A stretch of DNA of 64,000 bases from Volvox africanus (taxonomy: Eukaryota > Chlorophyta > Chlorophyceae > Chlamydomonadales > Volvocaceae), in assembly GCA_030268105.1 (NCBI GenBank), contig BSDZ01000086.1, forward strand, positions 3,178,501-3,242,500. The letters run 5' to 3'. The position numbers and the translations under genes are program-made. The notes below the pieces were generated by a model that saw nothing but the letters and a program-made list of their open reading frames with translations, was not told the origin of the DNA and searched no databases. This document shows, in pieces, positions 49,473 through 61,317 of this stretch. Every line of letters begins with the position of its first letter. Position 1 is the first letter of the stretch.

Positions 49473-50317
49473 CTAACGCTGCTGCTCCGGCGGCATCGGC
49501 ATCTTGCTTTGTCCCGTGGCAGCCTGCAACACGAGGGGTAACCAAAGGACGCGTGGGGGCGGGGCGCATGGAGGACCCGTCTTTTTCCTTCCATCTGAGG
49601 GCGGTCGTGCCCGTTTACCGCTGCTCACACGGGGGACTAGGGTTGCAGAAGGAAAGGTTATTAGTGTCTCTACTGTCGCTGACCCATCGACACACCCGCG
49701 CTTGGGACGACGTGCGCTCAACCCATGTCCGTAGCGGGTCTTGATCCAAGCTCAAGCGGAAGATCCCCGCAAACACGCCGCCCCAGAAGGCCACAGGTTC
49801 CTTTGCCATGCAGAAATAATCAGATTGAGGAAGTAGCGTTTAAGGAAAAATAGCGTGAAAGAGTCAGCGAGCAACCCGTCGAGTTGCAGATCCCGTCAGT
49901 CGATTAGAAGTAAGCTTGGAGCGCGGGGAAGCCAAGGGGGCACCCCAGGGCCTCTGGTGTGCCTTCACGCTAAGCAGTTTTAGTGCCGGCCCGCTGGGCC
50001 TGCCACACGCCCACTTGCTCACTTTCACAGCGGCTCGGAGAATTGGATCCGTAAACTGATCAGATATAACTTCCGCCGGGTTCCGAGGTAATATTGATGG
50101 CGCTGTCTCAGGAGACCTTGGCTTGCTGACCTTGCCACGCCGATGTGGCCTTAACGGAGTGGGCGCACCGGAGGCCTGTGAAAAAAAATACGACAACACA
50201 TTGATATTACGTAGCTACTTAATATTAAGACGTCAAGAAACACGCAACGGGAGTCGAGCTGTGTCTCACCAGCACCCTGGCGCAAGGCCTGCGCGACGTT
50301 GATACCGCACGTATCAT
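49473..50317 (-). CDS. UPF0426-type plastid protein
   Basis: A 118-residue protein matching the plant family of Arabidopsis At1g28150 (UPF0426, chloroplast; function unknown). Four exons keep frame: 50317-50270, 50175-50023, 49800-49696 and 49523-49473. The start MIRAVSTSRRPCARVL is basic and Ser-rich, as expected of a transit peptide. The conserved core spans the second junction: TDPILRAAVK joins EPVAFWGGVFAGIFRLSLDQ, then DPLRTWVERT. The last exon ends in a short Pro/Gln-rich tail, as in the plant members. It is divergently transcribed from ATP sulfurylase with only 158 bp between start codons, suggesting a shared promoter. Family assignment is from memory of the core motif. Confidence 0.8.
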
Positions 50318-50475
50318 AACAATTTGACCCAAAAATCTTCAAGCTGGATATTACAAGAATTATCTGGCAGTCCAAGTGTTCAGGAAAGAAGGTGTCGTAC
50401 GGCGATAAATCCGTTATTTTAGGTCGCTACCATGCAGAGTTAAGTTCCTTAGTGCAGCGCACCATTGAGTTAAAA
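50318..50475. promoter_or_regulatory. Short bidirectional promoter region
   Basis: All 158 bases between the divergent start codons of the UPF0426-type gene and ATP sulfurylase. Both 5' UTRs and core promoters must lie here unless they overlap the coding regions. No clear TATA box at a convincing distance was seen. Confidence 0.5.
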
Positions 50476-52600
50476 ATGGCCGCAATTAACAGCAAACAGG
50501 TTCAGATCCGTGTGGGGTCGCGCCCAGCGGCTGTGGTCATGGTGCCTATGGCCGCCACTCGCCAATTTATCCGGGCTTCCGCACCTGCTGCCGCGGCCCT
50601 AGCTCCCGTATTTGGCCGTCAGGCTACTCGCTTGAGCCGCGTGAGCACTGTTTGTGTTATGGCGACTGCTGCTCAGGCGTACAGGACCACTGCTGACGGT
50701 CTTCAGGTAATATGGTAAAAGTTATGGTTGGCAACATGTGGTTTTATCAGTGTTTTATTTGCTTTTTGATATTCTATCGAGTGTAAAGTGGGTTCGCGCT
50801 CCTACAGAAACATGATGTGGTCTGTTGGCCTGAGGTTTCGGTGTGGGTTTCATCATGCAGGTCCCACACGGGCCGGAGGCCAAGCTGGTCAACCTGATGG
50901 CGCCAGCTGACCAGCGTGCAGCTCTTGTTGCCAGCTGCAACAAGCGCTTTGAGCTCAGCGACCGCAATGCGTGCGATGTGGAGCTCCTGTGTGTGGGCGC
51001 ATTCTCCCCTTTGGAGGGTTTCTTATCCAAGGAGGAGTATGAATCCGTCGTCAATAACATGCGCCTAACTAGCGGACTTTTGTTCGGCCTTCCTATTGTC
51101 CTGGACACCAACAGCGAGGACCTCGTTCCCGGCGACACCGTGCTGCTGTCATACCAAGGTCAGGATTTGGCGGTCATGAATGTGACCTCCAAGTACACCC
51201 CAAACAAGCCACTGGAATGCCTAAAATGCTACGGCACCTCTTCGCTGGAGCACCCGGCCGTCCAGATGGTTGCGATGGAGCGCGGCAAGTACTACCTGGG
51301 CGGTCCTATCAAGGGTCTCGCGTTGCCCAACCGCGTCTTCCCTTGTGCTACTCCGGCTGATGTCCGTGCCACGCTGCCGCCCAACCAGGACGTCCTGGCC
51401 TTTCAATGCCGCAACCCAATTCACAAGGCCCACTATGAGCTCTTCATCCGCGCCCTAGACGCTCCTAATGTTCGTGAAGGCGCTGTCTGTCTGGTGCACC
51501 CCACCTGCGGTCCCACCCAGGATGATGATATCCCGGGGGTCGTTCGCTTCCGGACGTACGAAGTGCTGAAGGAGGAGACGGCCAACCCGCGCCTTCGCTG
51601 GGCCTACCTGCCGTACAGCATGCATATGGCAGGGCCCCGCGAGGCTATCCAGCACATGATCATCCGCAAGAATTACGGTTGCACACACTTCATTATCGGG
51701 CGCGACATGGCGGGCTGCAAGTCATCCATTTCCGGTCAGGATTTCTATGGTGCGTACGACGCACAGGAGATGGCCAACAAGCATGCTTCCGAGCTGAACA
51801 TGCAGACGGTGCCGTCGCTGAACATTGCGTACACGGAGGAGAAGGGCTATGTGACTGCGGACGTGGCTAAGGCGGAGAGCTTGCACGTGCTGAACCTGTC
51901 AGGTACCAAGTTCCGCCAAATGCTGCGTGCTGGCAACGATATCCCTGAATGGTAAGATTTGGGATGGCGGTGCCTCTGGCATGGGATGGACTCGATGACT
52001 TCGACTGCGAAACGGGTGGAACAATGCGGGCTTCTGCTGAAATAAGGCGCACGGATCCGTTGGCGGAGAGGAGCAGGACGTCAGTCGCAAGAAAGCATCG
52101 CATCATCGTGGGCTTACAAACGTGTTAAGGACCTTGGGATCTTTAGGATTCTCGTGCTACATAGACGGCATAACGATATGTAAACGAATGTATAGTTTTG
52201 TTTTATGTTATGGTTGCTGGGCTGCAATGTGGAAACAACCGTAGGTAAGTCATGTGGTTCTGTTTTCCCCATGGTCCTCAATGGGGCTTGTGAACTGGGC
52301 AGTATCTTGCTGCCAAGGTGCACCACTTTGTTTTGGGGGTCTCACTGCAGATTTGCGCTCGCGTTATTGTGTCGCACTGGCCCTGGCCCTGCATAAAATT
52401 TCTCCACGATAACGAGATCGTGAGTAGCGTCCACCAAGCCGTATGCCGACTAACAAAAAGTGGCACGGCTGGTGTTTCCAATCTGTCACCCAGAGCTTGG
52501 GTATTGGATCGTTTGTTGTGCCGCCCGACCCATATTTAGGTTCGCCTTCAAGTCCGTCGTGGCAGTGCTCCGGGAGCAGATCCAGAGCGAGTCTAACTAA
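50476..52600 (+). CDS. ATS1: ATP sulfurylase, plastid
   Basis: Makes adenosine 5'-phosphosulfate from sulfate and ATP, the first step of sulfate assimilation in the plastid. Three exons in frame: 50476-50706, 50861-51951, 52540-52600, giving 460 residues. Exon 1 is almost entirely a transit peptide (Ala/Arg/Ser/Val-rich, few acidic residues). Active-site motifs are intact: QCRNPIHKAH (residues 259-268, the QxRN and HxxH elements) and GRDMAGCKSS (from 357), in the form seen in Chlamydomonas enzymes. The last 19 residues (WFAFKSVVAVLREQ) come from exon 3; taking the TAA at 51953 as the end would miss them. Whether it is ATS1 or ATS2 cannot be told here. Confidence 0.96.
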
Positions 52601-53781
52601 GGCTCCATGATCTTTGGATTATGGGGAAGTGAATGCACAGCTGCGATAGTTATCCTGGAGATGGCGCCGTCATCTTTACGGAGCCAAATGCATCTACAGC
52701 AACCGACAAACCATTAAGTATCGGCTTCTGCGACCCTGGCACCTGGTCGCGTCAGCGTGACTGGACTAAACATTGCTTCCATCCTGTTATTTATGAGGGG
52801 GTGGGAACGGCGGCCATTACGGGCACAGTCATCACGTGCCACACCCCTTGCTTGGTTACGCCCAAGGGAATAAGGTCGCCGACAGCCTCACCTGATGCAA
52901 ATCGGCATTGCGGCGGGAGATAGGCCTGCATTACGGGAAAGGGGTGACGGGAGGAGCAGGGCTAACAACGACCACACGTGTGGAAGAATGAATGGAATTG
53001 GAACATTCGAGAAGGTGTTGGTATGACGTAATAGTGCCAACGACATTTGCGCTGGTCTGTTGCCTGCTCCTGAAAAGCGTGACAGGATGAGTTTGGAGTG
53101 ATCGACGTTAACCAGACTTCCCGTCAAACAGTGGTCCTTGGGGAAAGTGGTGGGCAGCGTGAGGTTTGCATATGCGCAAACGTGCTCTACTGCCGCATCT
53201 TACAGCCTCGTACGCGCGCAGGTCTCTCGAATTTCAGGGTTTTGGCTCGTGAACCACTGCAAATAGATTTTGCGAGAGATGTGATAGATTGTGATTCTTT
53301 GCATGTACGATTGTATTATGTATTTGAGTCTTCCTCAGGCTGAGCCCATCCTTCATGGCTTCGCAGGCGATTTCAGAGACTAGTGCATAACATTTAGAAA
53401 ACAAGGCGCTCTTACCCATGCCCTTATACATGTCAGAGTAAACGTGACTATAACAAGGGCTAAGAATACCATTCTATCCTTTCAATTAGTGGTACCTTAT
53501 CCCAGTGTGTGTGCCTGTCACGAGCACATCAACAAATATCCCTAGGGCAAGCACGACCATGCACCTGAACGACAAGTATCAAAACCAATCCTGAACACAG
53601 ATTCGACCCTATGTTCATCGTAATGGCACCGGGGTCCCAGGCAGGGCTTCGCAAAGCAACGGGGCTGGTCGTTGGGCCCATGCGGGTGAGGGTGCGTGGA
53701 TGGCGTGGGGATCACTGGTATGGTATTGTGAGCTGTGTAGGTGTCCAAGGGAGTAACGTCTTCTATCCAAGGCGTCACATT

Positions 53782-53948
53782 CGCCTAAGCAAAGGCCCGA
53801 TTGGAAGATGTCCATACATGATCGAGGACGCGCCCACCTGAAGGGGGATAATTGTATGTAGTATCCTGGGGTGTCTATGGATAGTATCCGGGATGGATAG
53901 GGGTGGACCGTGTATGGACATCTTCCGATCCCGGGCTTTGCTTACGCG
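53782..53948. repeat. Imperfect inverted repeat (foldback hairpin), about 39-bp arms
   Basis: The arm at 53782-53820 is nearly the reverse complement of 53909-53948. TGTATGGACATCTTCC (16 bases) and TTTGCTTA pair perfectly, with a few mismatches around the GGGCC part between them. The 88-base loop has a partial internal repeat (AGTATCC twice). It could be a small foldback element or a hairpin RNA precursor; no transposase or target-site duplication was identified. Confidence 0.8.
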
Positions 53949-54112
53949 GATATAACAGAGATACAACATAACATTGGCTCCATGTACACGCACGAACCAA
54001 ACGCCCGTCTGTCAGCCGCTCAGCTGAAAGCCAAGACCGCGTAACGTGCCGCAACCCCATGCTTCGTCCCAACGGCACAGGTTGTCCTTGCCCTTTCTGG
54101 ATTCCGTGAGTC

Positions 54113-54153
54113 AAACCCTAAAACCCTAAAATAAAATAAAATAAAATAAAATA
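54113..54153. repeat. Telomere-like CCCTAAAA repeat followed by an AAAAT tract
   Basis: Two CCCTAAAA units (TTTTAGGG on the other strand, the Chlamydomonas-type telomere unit) run straight into about five AAAAT units. It is interstitial, with genes on both sides. Confidence 0.75.
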
Positions 54154-54362
54154 TTGTGCGGTTCCAAAGCCTTCCCTGTATGCATGACCGCACACTGCAA
54201 CCTTGTGCGTAACTAGTGAGCAGAGGCCCAGCCCAGCGCTGAGGCCATCGTCATGCCTGGTTGGTTATTAATTTACCTCCGCCCCATACACGTGCGTGAC
54301 GACTGGAAGGCCTATCGACCTATCGCTTCAATAATGTATGCGTCGTATGTGCTGTCTTGCAG

Positions 54363-55397
54363 GAGAACGCTGCGTCTGGGGGGATATTCCGTTCTTGGCG
54401 CCGCTGTGGGTATGTCTGCCTGGATGGCTGTCTTCTGGCGGCTTCCCTCCTTTACGTTTTTGATCACCAATACTTATATGGTGGCTTGCGTGGGTTTCTT
54501 CTGGTTCATTGGATCGGCGAGTGTCTACGTGGGGGGCGCCGGCATGAACAACCCCAGGCTGGAAACATTGCTGGCGCTTTCCTTTCGGCTGCTAGGTCAC
54601 GTGCTGCTCTACATTGGGCTATGGAAGCACGAGACACTGGCGCTCTGCGTTCAGATGCTTGCGCTCCTCTATTGCGTTCTGCCCACGAGCTGGTAAGTTT
54701 AATTGATTCTTGGCGGGGCTTGCTCGTATGCAAAACATAGGATGGAGGTCGGGTCGGATTGGGATGCATTGCGAACGTGTAAATTTATATAATACCACTT
54801 ATATATATTATGTTGTATCATATTATTATTGTATTGTACTGTATTGTCATTCATTTAAGATAGTAATTATAACCATATATATGGACTGCGGTACGGAGGT
54901 TGCCCATACACGGTACGGAGGTTTTCCATGAAGCTGCGGTCCCTGCGTTTCACCTGGCTAGCACACCGCGACAGATGTGGGCTTGATGTTCCTACTATTA
55001 TTGAGAGCAATGAAAGCATGGTCGTGGACCTTTCTAGTGTACGACCAGTCATACAGAGCCTGGCTTACGGATGGGATAACAAAGGACTATATTAATCCTG
55101 CTTCCTCCCCTCCGCGGCCCCCTCCCCCGGTGTACACCGACATGCATGCACAGGCGTCAATTCTTCTGGCGTGCTCTTCAGTTTGGCGTTGAGGACACCT
55201 TCGAGGATCCCCATACATATGAACCTCTGATGGCTACAGCGAACGAATGGCCGGGGTTGTCATATTGCTCCCGGAAGGCAACGAACATGGATAGTTTAAT
55301 AGCTGGCGGGTATCACCCAACCTGGAATAGCTCTTTAGTCAAGTTGGGGGCTGCGTGCCAATCATCAACAACATGTGCAATGCTCAAAGTCTCGTGA
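54363..55397 (+). CDS. NEMP-like (nuclear envelope integral membrane) protein, 3' exons
   Basis: Two exons join in frame: 54363-54692 (TTGCAG acceptor, GTAAGT donor) and 55154-55397. The first is strongly hydrophobic with several membrane segments (LGGYSVLGAAVGMSAWMAVF, NTYMVACVGFFWFIGSA, LLGHVLLYIGL, ALCVQMLALLYCVL). The series GGYS, then MNNPRLETLLALSFRLLGHV, then a terminal hydrophobic block matches the second half of the animal/plant NEMP (TMEM194) domain, with the conserved NxR before an amphipathic helix. The second exon begins WRQFFWRALQFGVEDTFEDP, a soluble tail. The first NEMP membrane helices and any signal peptide should be in upstream exons that I could not identify. Family match is from memory. 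Confidence 0.5.
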
Positions 55398-57340
55398 TAC
55401 CATTGGTATTGGAGTCGGTGACAGGGAGGTTAAAAATAAATATGCCCAGCTTGGTTTTTTCTTTATGTATTTATAAAATGCGCTCTTGTTCTGTTAGGAT
55501 AGCAGCGGGCGCAGGGAAAGTGCACTCTGCAGAAGAGCGCGTGTATGCGTACGTGTGTTTCTTGGTTATTTCGCAGGGCGCAGGTAGACAAACAGTGAAT
55601 TCGGCCAAAGGTTGTTTGGTTCGTGCTGAAGTACAGACACATGAGCGCACGGAGGGATGATGGAATGTGATATACGCACTGGTGGGGTGTTTCATCGTAC
55701 AATGGCAAGGAAATGCACGGAAATGCGTTCAACCCATAGCTAGCCTGCCTGTCATGCGGCTAGTTCTTTGGTGGACGTGAATAATACAAAATGTAAATGC
55801 TATGGCTCCCAAATTTATTTGTGTTTACAAGGTACCGCAAATGGACAGCGTAAGGCCCTGATTTTCCGCCTACCCATCCTAACCACTTGACATCTCAGGG
55901 TCCTATATGTTCTCTTTATTGCCACAGATGTAAATCACATCATGCATTTCGGCCATGCATGTGCACATACACAGAACCTGGTCTGAAACTAAACACCACC
56001 ATGAACACAACCCCGCTAACTAGATGGCGAGATTTTAATCCTAAGTCACGTGTGAATTGGTGAGATGGTTAAGGCTGTGATGGAACGCATAAAGCGCCAT
56101 GGATGGGATTGATTCTCCATTGGGCTCTTCCTTAATGGATGCGACCTTAAGACGATATTTTGTGCTGATCACGGCGCTGTCCTTGATCCCGTGCGAATTA
56201 GGTGTTGCTCTCCTCGCCTGACGTTTTACCCGGCATTGATACATGTTCCGCCAATCGAAGGAGGGACAGTACACAGATAGGCCAATCCGTACGGTATTGC
56301 GTCTAGCGGTCACATCAGTGGCCGCGGACGAGACCAAAACGCACCACATCTGCAATCCATCCGTCACAGCAGGCTAGTACGATAAACCTCCCACATATGT
56401 ATCGTGTGCCTTCAGCAGCAACGGAATCGTTATGTGCTTCAAGAAGGCTGACGATGAAACACATCAATGCGGAGGAATCAGCGATAGATGACTATGCATG
56501 TCTCTCCAATGGCAAAAATTGGCAATCCATAGTCAACGCGTGGGCTTCCATGTGTTTCGCCACTATCCTGGCTTTCTCCCCTGTGGAGTGGAGTGCCTCT
56601 GATGCCTCACTCGCCAAGCTGGGGTGTTACCCAGCCACGGCAGCAGCACCCTGTCAGCGTCTTCAGTGTTTCAAAATTTAAAACAGCATTATGAACATTA
56701 TGAGGTTTCTCCATTAAACTTACATTCGATACCTAATTTAATTCCTACACTGCCTGTACAGGGACGCTGCTTCCATGACATAATGCTTAACCTTGGCCAC
56801 GCACTTCTTAGGAGGCCGTAGACCATGCGTCAGCACATGTCAATGTGAAAAGCAGAACTAGCACCTCTTCAAACGTAGGTGCTTACGTACGTATGTGCAA
56901 ACATCTACGATAAGGTCATAAATGCACTCCGCCGCTGCTGAGCAGACAGACAAGCGGAACCTTTACAAATGCAGGTAAACTACCATGCCCCCAAATTTGC
57001 CACCGATTTGTTGCAACACCCGTAATCACTCCCGCTGGTAACATGGCGCGAGTGCAGTGAGCCACCCGGCGGCCATTGCCCTTGGTAATTTATGCATGTA
57101 GGGCATACTTGCGTGTTCATGCAAGAATACTAGGGCACAACTGCTCTACTAAGCCCAATCCTTGCATCCCCGAAAAGCGTGTAGCAGGACTGCTAGGAAT
57201 GGTGAGGAATTGGTCGGTCTGTGCTGCCTAAAGATAAGCTGCCTCCCTCATCTACCGATTGGGTCCAATCAGTGACCGATGCAGCATCTGGTCCATGGGC
57301 ACACGTATCCTTGGACGGCCGAGGCGGAAGCTCCAGTTAT
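55398..57340. other. No gene recognised
   Basis: Spacer between convergent gene ends. A minus-strand frame of 108 codons (56041-56367) and a 28-codon plus-strand frame starting MDATLRRYFVLITALSL near 56136 were noted, but neither has supporting splice or family evidence. Probably two 3' UTRs and AT-rich spacer. Confidence 0.35.
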
Positions 57341-60300
57341 CTAATACGGCACTACCTGGATGGGCAAGATGCTGGGCTCATCGACGCGCTCCACCCACTG
57401 TCCATCCTGCTCTTCTAAGTGCTTCATGGTCAGATACGCGTCCGTGCCATAGCCGGGAATGGACTGTAGCCTCAGGTCGCCACCTGATATAGGGTTTTGT
57501 TGGTGTTGGGTCGTCGGAAGCAAACACGAATCGAGGGGCATGCATGCATGAGGGGTAGATGTGGACAATAAGGAGATCGGGAATAGATCAGGCGATTTGG
57601 TGACAGCAGCACCAGAACTTGGGTACGACAAGCTGTCAGTAAAAGTGGCGGGGTAGTAGGCAGCAATGGGCAATTGTAGTACGGAGAGCAGCCGACAACC
57701 AGATGCGGGAAGGAATCAGTCTTACCGAAGTATCGGGCGTAGAGCCGCGACAGCGGCAGTCCGAACCCCAGTCCAGCCATCTGATAGCGGCTGCCCTGCC
57801 CCGCCATTAGGCCCGGTAGCCCTGCCATGTGGCCCGCGCTGCCCAGACCCTCTACTACATCTGGGGAGCCGCCGCCCCCGCTGCCATTGGAACCATTGGC
57901 ACTGGGGTTGTTGCCACTTGATGTCGCTTGGCGCGGTTTCCGTCCAATCGTTGTGAAGCCATACGACCATACCTAGCATTGATCGCACGCACCAATGTGA
58001 CAAATGGGACACTTAGCCGAAGTCCGTTGAAGAGAAGCCCCTCGCGGGAAAGGGCGCATGTACATCAGGCACCCACGTCTTCGGCGAAGGGTGGAAGACA
58101 TATGGTGTGTGGTATCTTTTCACCGCTTGCGTGCGACGTGTCACAGCGGCAACAGCCATAGAGCGACAAGCAGGTTTTCCACGAACCTTGTCTGTAAGGT
58201 CGTCGGCGATGCCGCCCCCTTGGTCCGAGATCTTGATGGTCAGGGCCCCCGCGGTGCCATCACACACGCGGACATGCAGAGGCGGCAGCTTAGGCGCCCA
58301 ATAGTTGCCAGCAGCGCCGGCAACGTAATGGTGGTAGTGTTGCTGGGGCGAGGAGCCGTTGCGTCGACCAGGGATGGCAGAGCTGCGAGACTCTACTACA
58401 GCACTGCAATGCGGGAGCAAGCAGTGGAGGCGTACCGGACACCTCGTAAAGCGTTTACATGGAAGCACACGACGGAACACTGCCGCTATGTGTCTATCGT
58501 AGCCAGGACACTGGCACGAACAGCGGTCGGTTGATGCATCCGAACTCACCTGTGCTACGAAACACGCCCCTGACCGTGTTGTTATATCAGAGGAGAAACG
58601 CGTCCTCAAGAGGGTGTTATGCATCAGCCGATTTTTGCACGACACACAGCAAGCATCCTTTCCAGCGTCCTGCCAGTGTCGACGTACCGCATTGCGTTCT
58701 TGAGCAGCTCATACAGCATGTAGTCGAGGTGGGCGGGGATGTACGGAATAGACACCTTGGGCTCACCACTCACCACCACGTCCGGCGCCATGCCGTACGT
58801 CTCCATGCACACCTACCAGTACCGGCGAACAGCGGCAGAAGTGGTACGTATGACTGATGTTCCCCGGTAACAAATCCTGTGCAGATCTGCAGAGCTGCTT
58901 TCAGGTGTCTGGGATAACCCAAGTGCCTGGGATTGTCGCTTGCCCATCTGAGTGCTCCAAACACATCGCCCATATACCTGTTTGGTTTTCTGCACGGCAA
59001 AAGAGATGGACTCGTGGACGTCCAGGTCGGTGCAGATGACGCCAATATAGCCAGGTCTGCGGAATATACCGTCGAATCAAACCACACCAGCCACCCGGGG
59101 TCAAGAGTCCACTCACATGCAGCAAGACCAGGACGGTAAGGCAACGGCTCATTTTTGACGCTTCCCGCGTTTTTTGTCCACAGAGCCACATTCAGCAACA
59201 CAATAACATGGCTTCGGCGACTGGACCACCGGGAAATGTGGTTTTCACGCAGGGCCCCCGCGCACCTTTTGTTCCCAATGTGCAGGTGCTGTTCTGCAAT
59301 AACACGGCGGCTGATCCGAGATCGCAACATCGAGTCAAAGAAGGAGTCCATCTGGAGACATGGCCCCACCAGCACCTTGTCCTTGCATTCCCGCAAACCA
59401 GTAGCGAGGGAGTCCAGCATGGGGGCTGGCAAGGGAACGGTGCAGGGAAGGCCGGGCCGGACACTTAGGTTCGTACCGCACAGTCGAATGAAGTACACGA
59501 GGTCCCAGCTCTTGAACGCAGAAAGTACGCACCGTGGCGCAGACATACGGTGGGGCCAACGCATCCACGCAGGAGACACAACTCAAGCATCATCACGGTA
59601 CGTGCGGATTTTTGAACAAAATAACAACAGATACTTAATATTCCCCCCACACACACCTGCGGGTCTCTGGTAATATTCCTTATCGAATGGAACATTCGCG
59701 CCCAACACGTACACGATCATAAGCAACGCCCGTAGCTGCCGCACCATGAAGTTCCTCTCGATACCCACCGCCAAACAAAGTTCTTTAAAATGCAGTTCGA
59801 ACTGAACACCTCTACGGCACCCATACACCTACCATGCTGGTCTAAATGCTGCCGAAGCAGCTGGCTAAAGTCCTGGTTGTCGTCCAGAGTGCGGACCATG
59901 GGCACCCGCCGCAATGTCTCTACGCACCAGGCAACCCACAGGCCACATTCAGACCGGGACACGGGACAAGTTGCCGGTATAGGCAGGTCCGGAACCAGAG
60001 GGAGGGCCCGAATGTGTACCATTGCCTAAACATGACATGCGAGATGCACGGCGCAGGCACCGTAGGATGCTCAGTCGGACTGTTCAGCCGGATGTCTGTT
60101 TACATGCCTAAAGCATGGGGCTGGGGCGCCATGGATGAAAGCTAAAATGTATTCAGGTACGCGCCAGAGTAGGATGTGAATCGTTGCGACAAGGACACGG
60201 ACATGTGCCGGCCAGGAAATCGGCCAGGCTGCGCTGCTCAACACCGGAAAAGGCCGGTTGGAGGGAACCCGGACGGGAAGGGTTGAATACTTCCGCGGCT

Positions 60301-61317
60301 AGGTTTGGGGAGGATGCGACGTATCGGGCCCTCCGGCATGACGCAGGCTCACCGAAGGAAACGTGGTACTGGTTGTAGACTTTTTTGATGTGCGGATTCG
60401 CCACCACTATGTAGCTACAGTTGAGGCGAGCAGCAACAGGGGATGCGGCCGAGCATAAAACGAGAGGAGTTTGGGTAAGGTTAGGGCAACAGACTACTTG
60501 ATCAGAAACGAGAAACTTGTTGCATGTGGAACCCCACGCAACCAACCCGAACACAAGAAATTTGTCTGTAGCAAGATCCACTTGCTACAATCCCACAAAA
60601 CAACTCACGGGAGCAGCTGCAGATCCATAAGACGCCGGGCGAGGCGCCTGGGCAGCTGCGGGAAAGCGGCATTTATCAAGAGGGTAATGAAGGGTGCAGT
60701 GCAAGCATCTGGAAGGCTTCACTACCTGACCAGCACTACTCTGTGGAAACCGGTTATACAGGCAAAAATGAATACGCAGAAAGCACTGGAGAGCCTGCGG
60801 CTTGGAGTTCCCTTACGTTCACCCGTTAGCACGCACCCGTTGACCGCTTTCTGCATAGAAACCCCTTTCGCTTTCAATTGCAGTTTACATCCCCGCCAGA
60901 ACCCATTTGCATCCCGGTGGTTCTAAAAGCTACTTTCTCAGCGTACCTCACGCTGCACGTATCTTGCGCTCTTAAGGATTTTCTCAGGCTCGTCCCAAGC
61001 ATTTCGTCCGAAGCTGAGCATTTGACGTAGAGATAGAACTTCAACATCCTGTCCTGCATACTGTAACCCCGAAGTGTGGTATTACCATGAGGAACACGTC
61101 GTGACGTCAGCCTTTTCAAGGCAGATGTTGGCGGCGTATCTCCAGATAAGTCGCCCACCTTCTCAACCGTGGAGTCGTAGAAACTTTCAGCTCGAATTGT
61201 ATTTAAATTCACTTCAGATAAAGCTTGAGATGATCCGAAAGCAGCCGTATGCAGTCCCCGAACAAGTGTTGCACCTCGGCCCTGCCAACCCAAAGAGGGC
61301 GTTGCCAAGCTGCCCAT
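57341..61317 (-). CDS. BCKDK: Mitochondrial branched-chain ketoacid dehydrogenase kinase-type protein kinase
   Basis: A mitochondrial GHKL-fold kinase that inactivates a 2-oxoacid dehydrogenase complex by phosphorylating its E1. Eleven exons keep frame: 61317-61159, 61048-60947, 60655-60609, 60414-60353, 59919-59833, 59425-59266, 59056-58978, 58812-58688, 58403-58187, 57972-57726, 57483-57341; 475 residues. The N-terminus has a presequence (LVRGLHTAAFGSS). The four-helix domain shows LKSARYVQRELPRRLARRL, NPHIKKVYNQYHVSF and DSLATGLRECKDK. ATP-site motifs are present: ELLKNAMRA (Glu267, Asn271), SDQGGG (Asp334), GLGFGLP (413-419) and GYGTDAYL. LLKNAMRA, SYGFTT and GYIGVICT are closer to BCKDK than to plant pyruvate dehydrogenase kinase, but the substrate is inferred. 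Extra length is a Gly/Ser/Asn insert near 365-380. Confidence 0.92.

Larger units (their letters stand above)
52601..54362. other. Mostly no recognised gene; may hide 5' exons of the NEMP-like gene
   Basis: Open frames near 52633-52923, 53098-53343 and 53611-53841 (+) show no motif. The N-terminal exons of the membrane-protein gene at 54363 should lie here, but I could not pick them out. The stretch also holds the foldback at 53782-53948 and the telomere-like repeat at 54113-54153. Confidence 0.35.

Noticed and set aside
51953..51955. TAA as the end of ATP sulfurylase
   Set aside because: It lies inside a GTAAGA donor; the conserved C-terminus (FAFKSVVAVLR) is in an exon at 52540-52600, in phase.
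59600..59770. An extra kinase exon reading EELHGAAATGVAY
   Set aside because: Open and superficially plausible, but joining 59833 directly to 59425 gives the exact family spacing, so this is intron.
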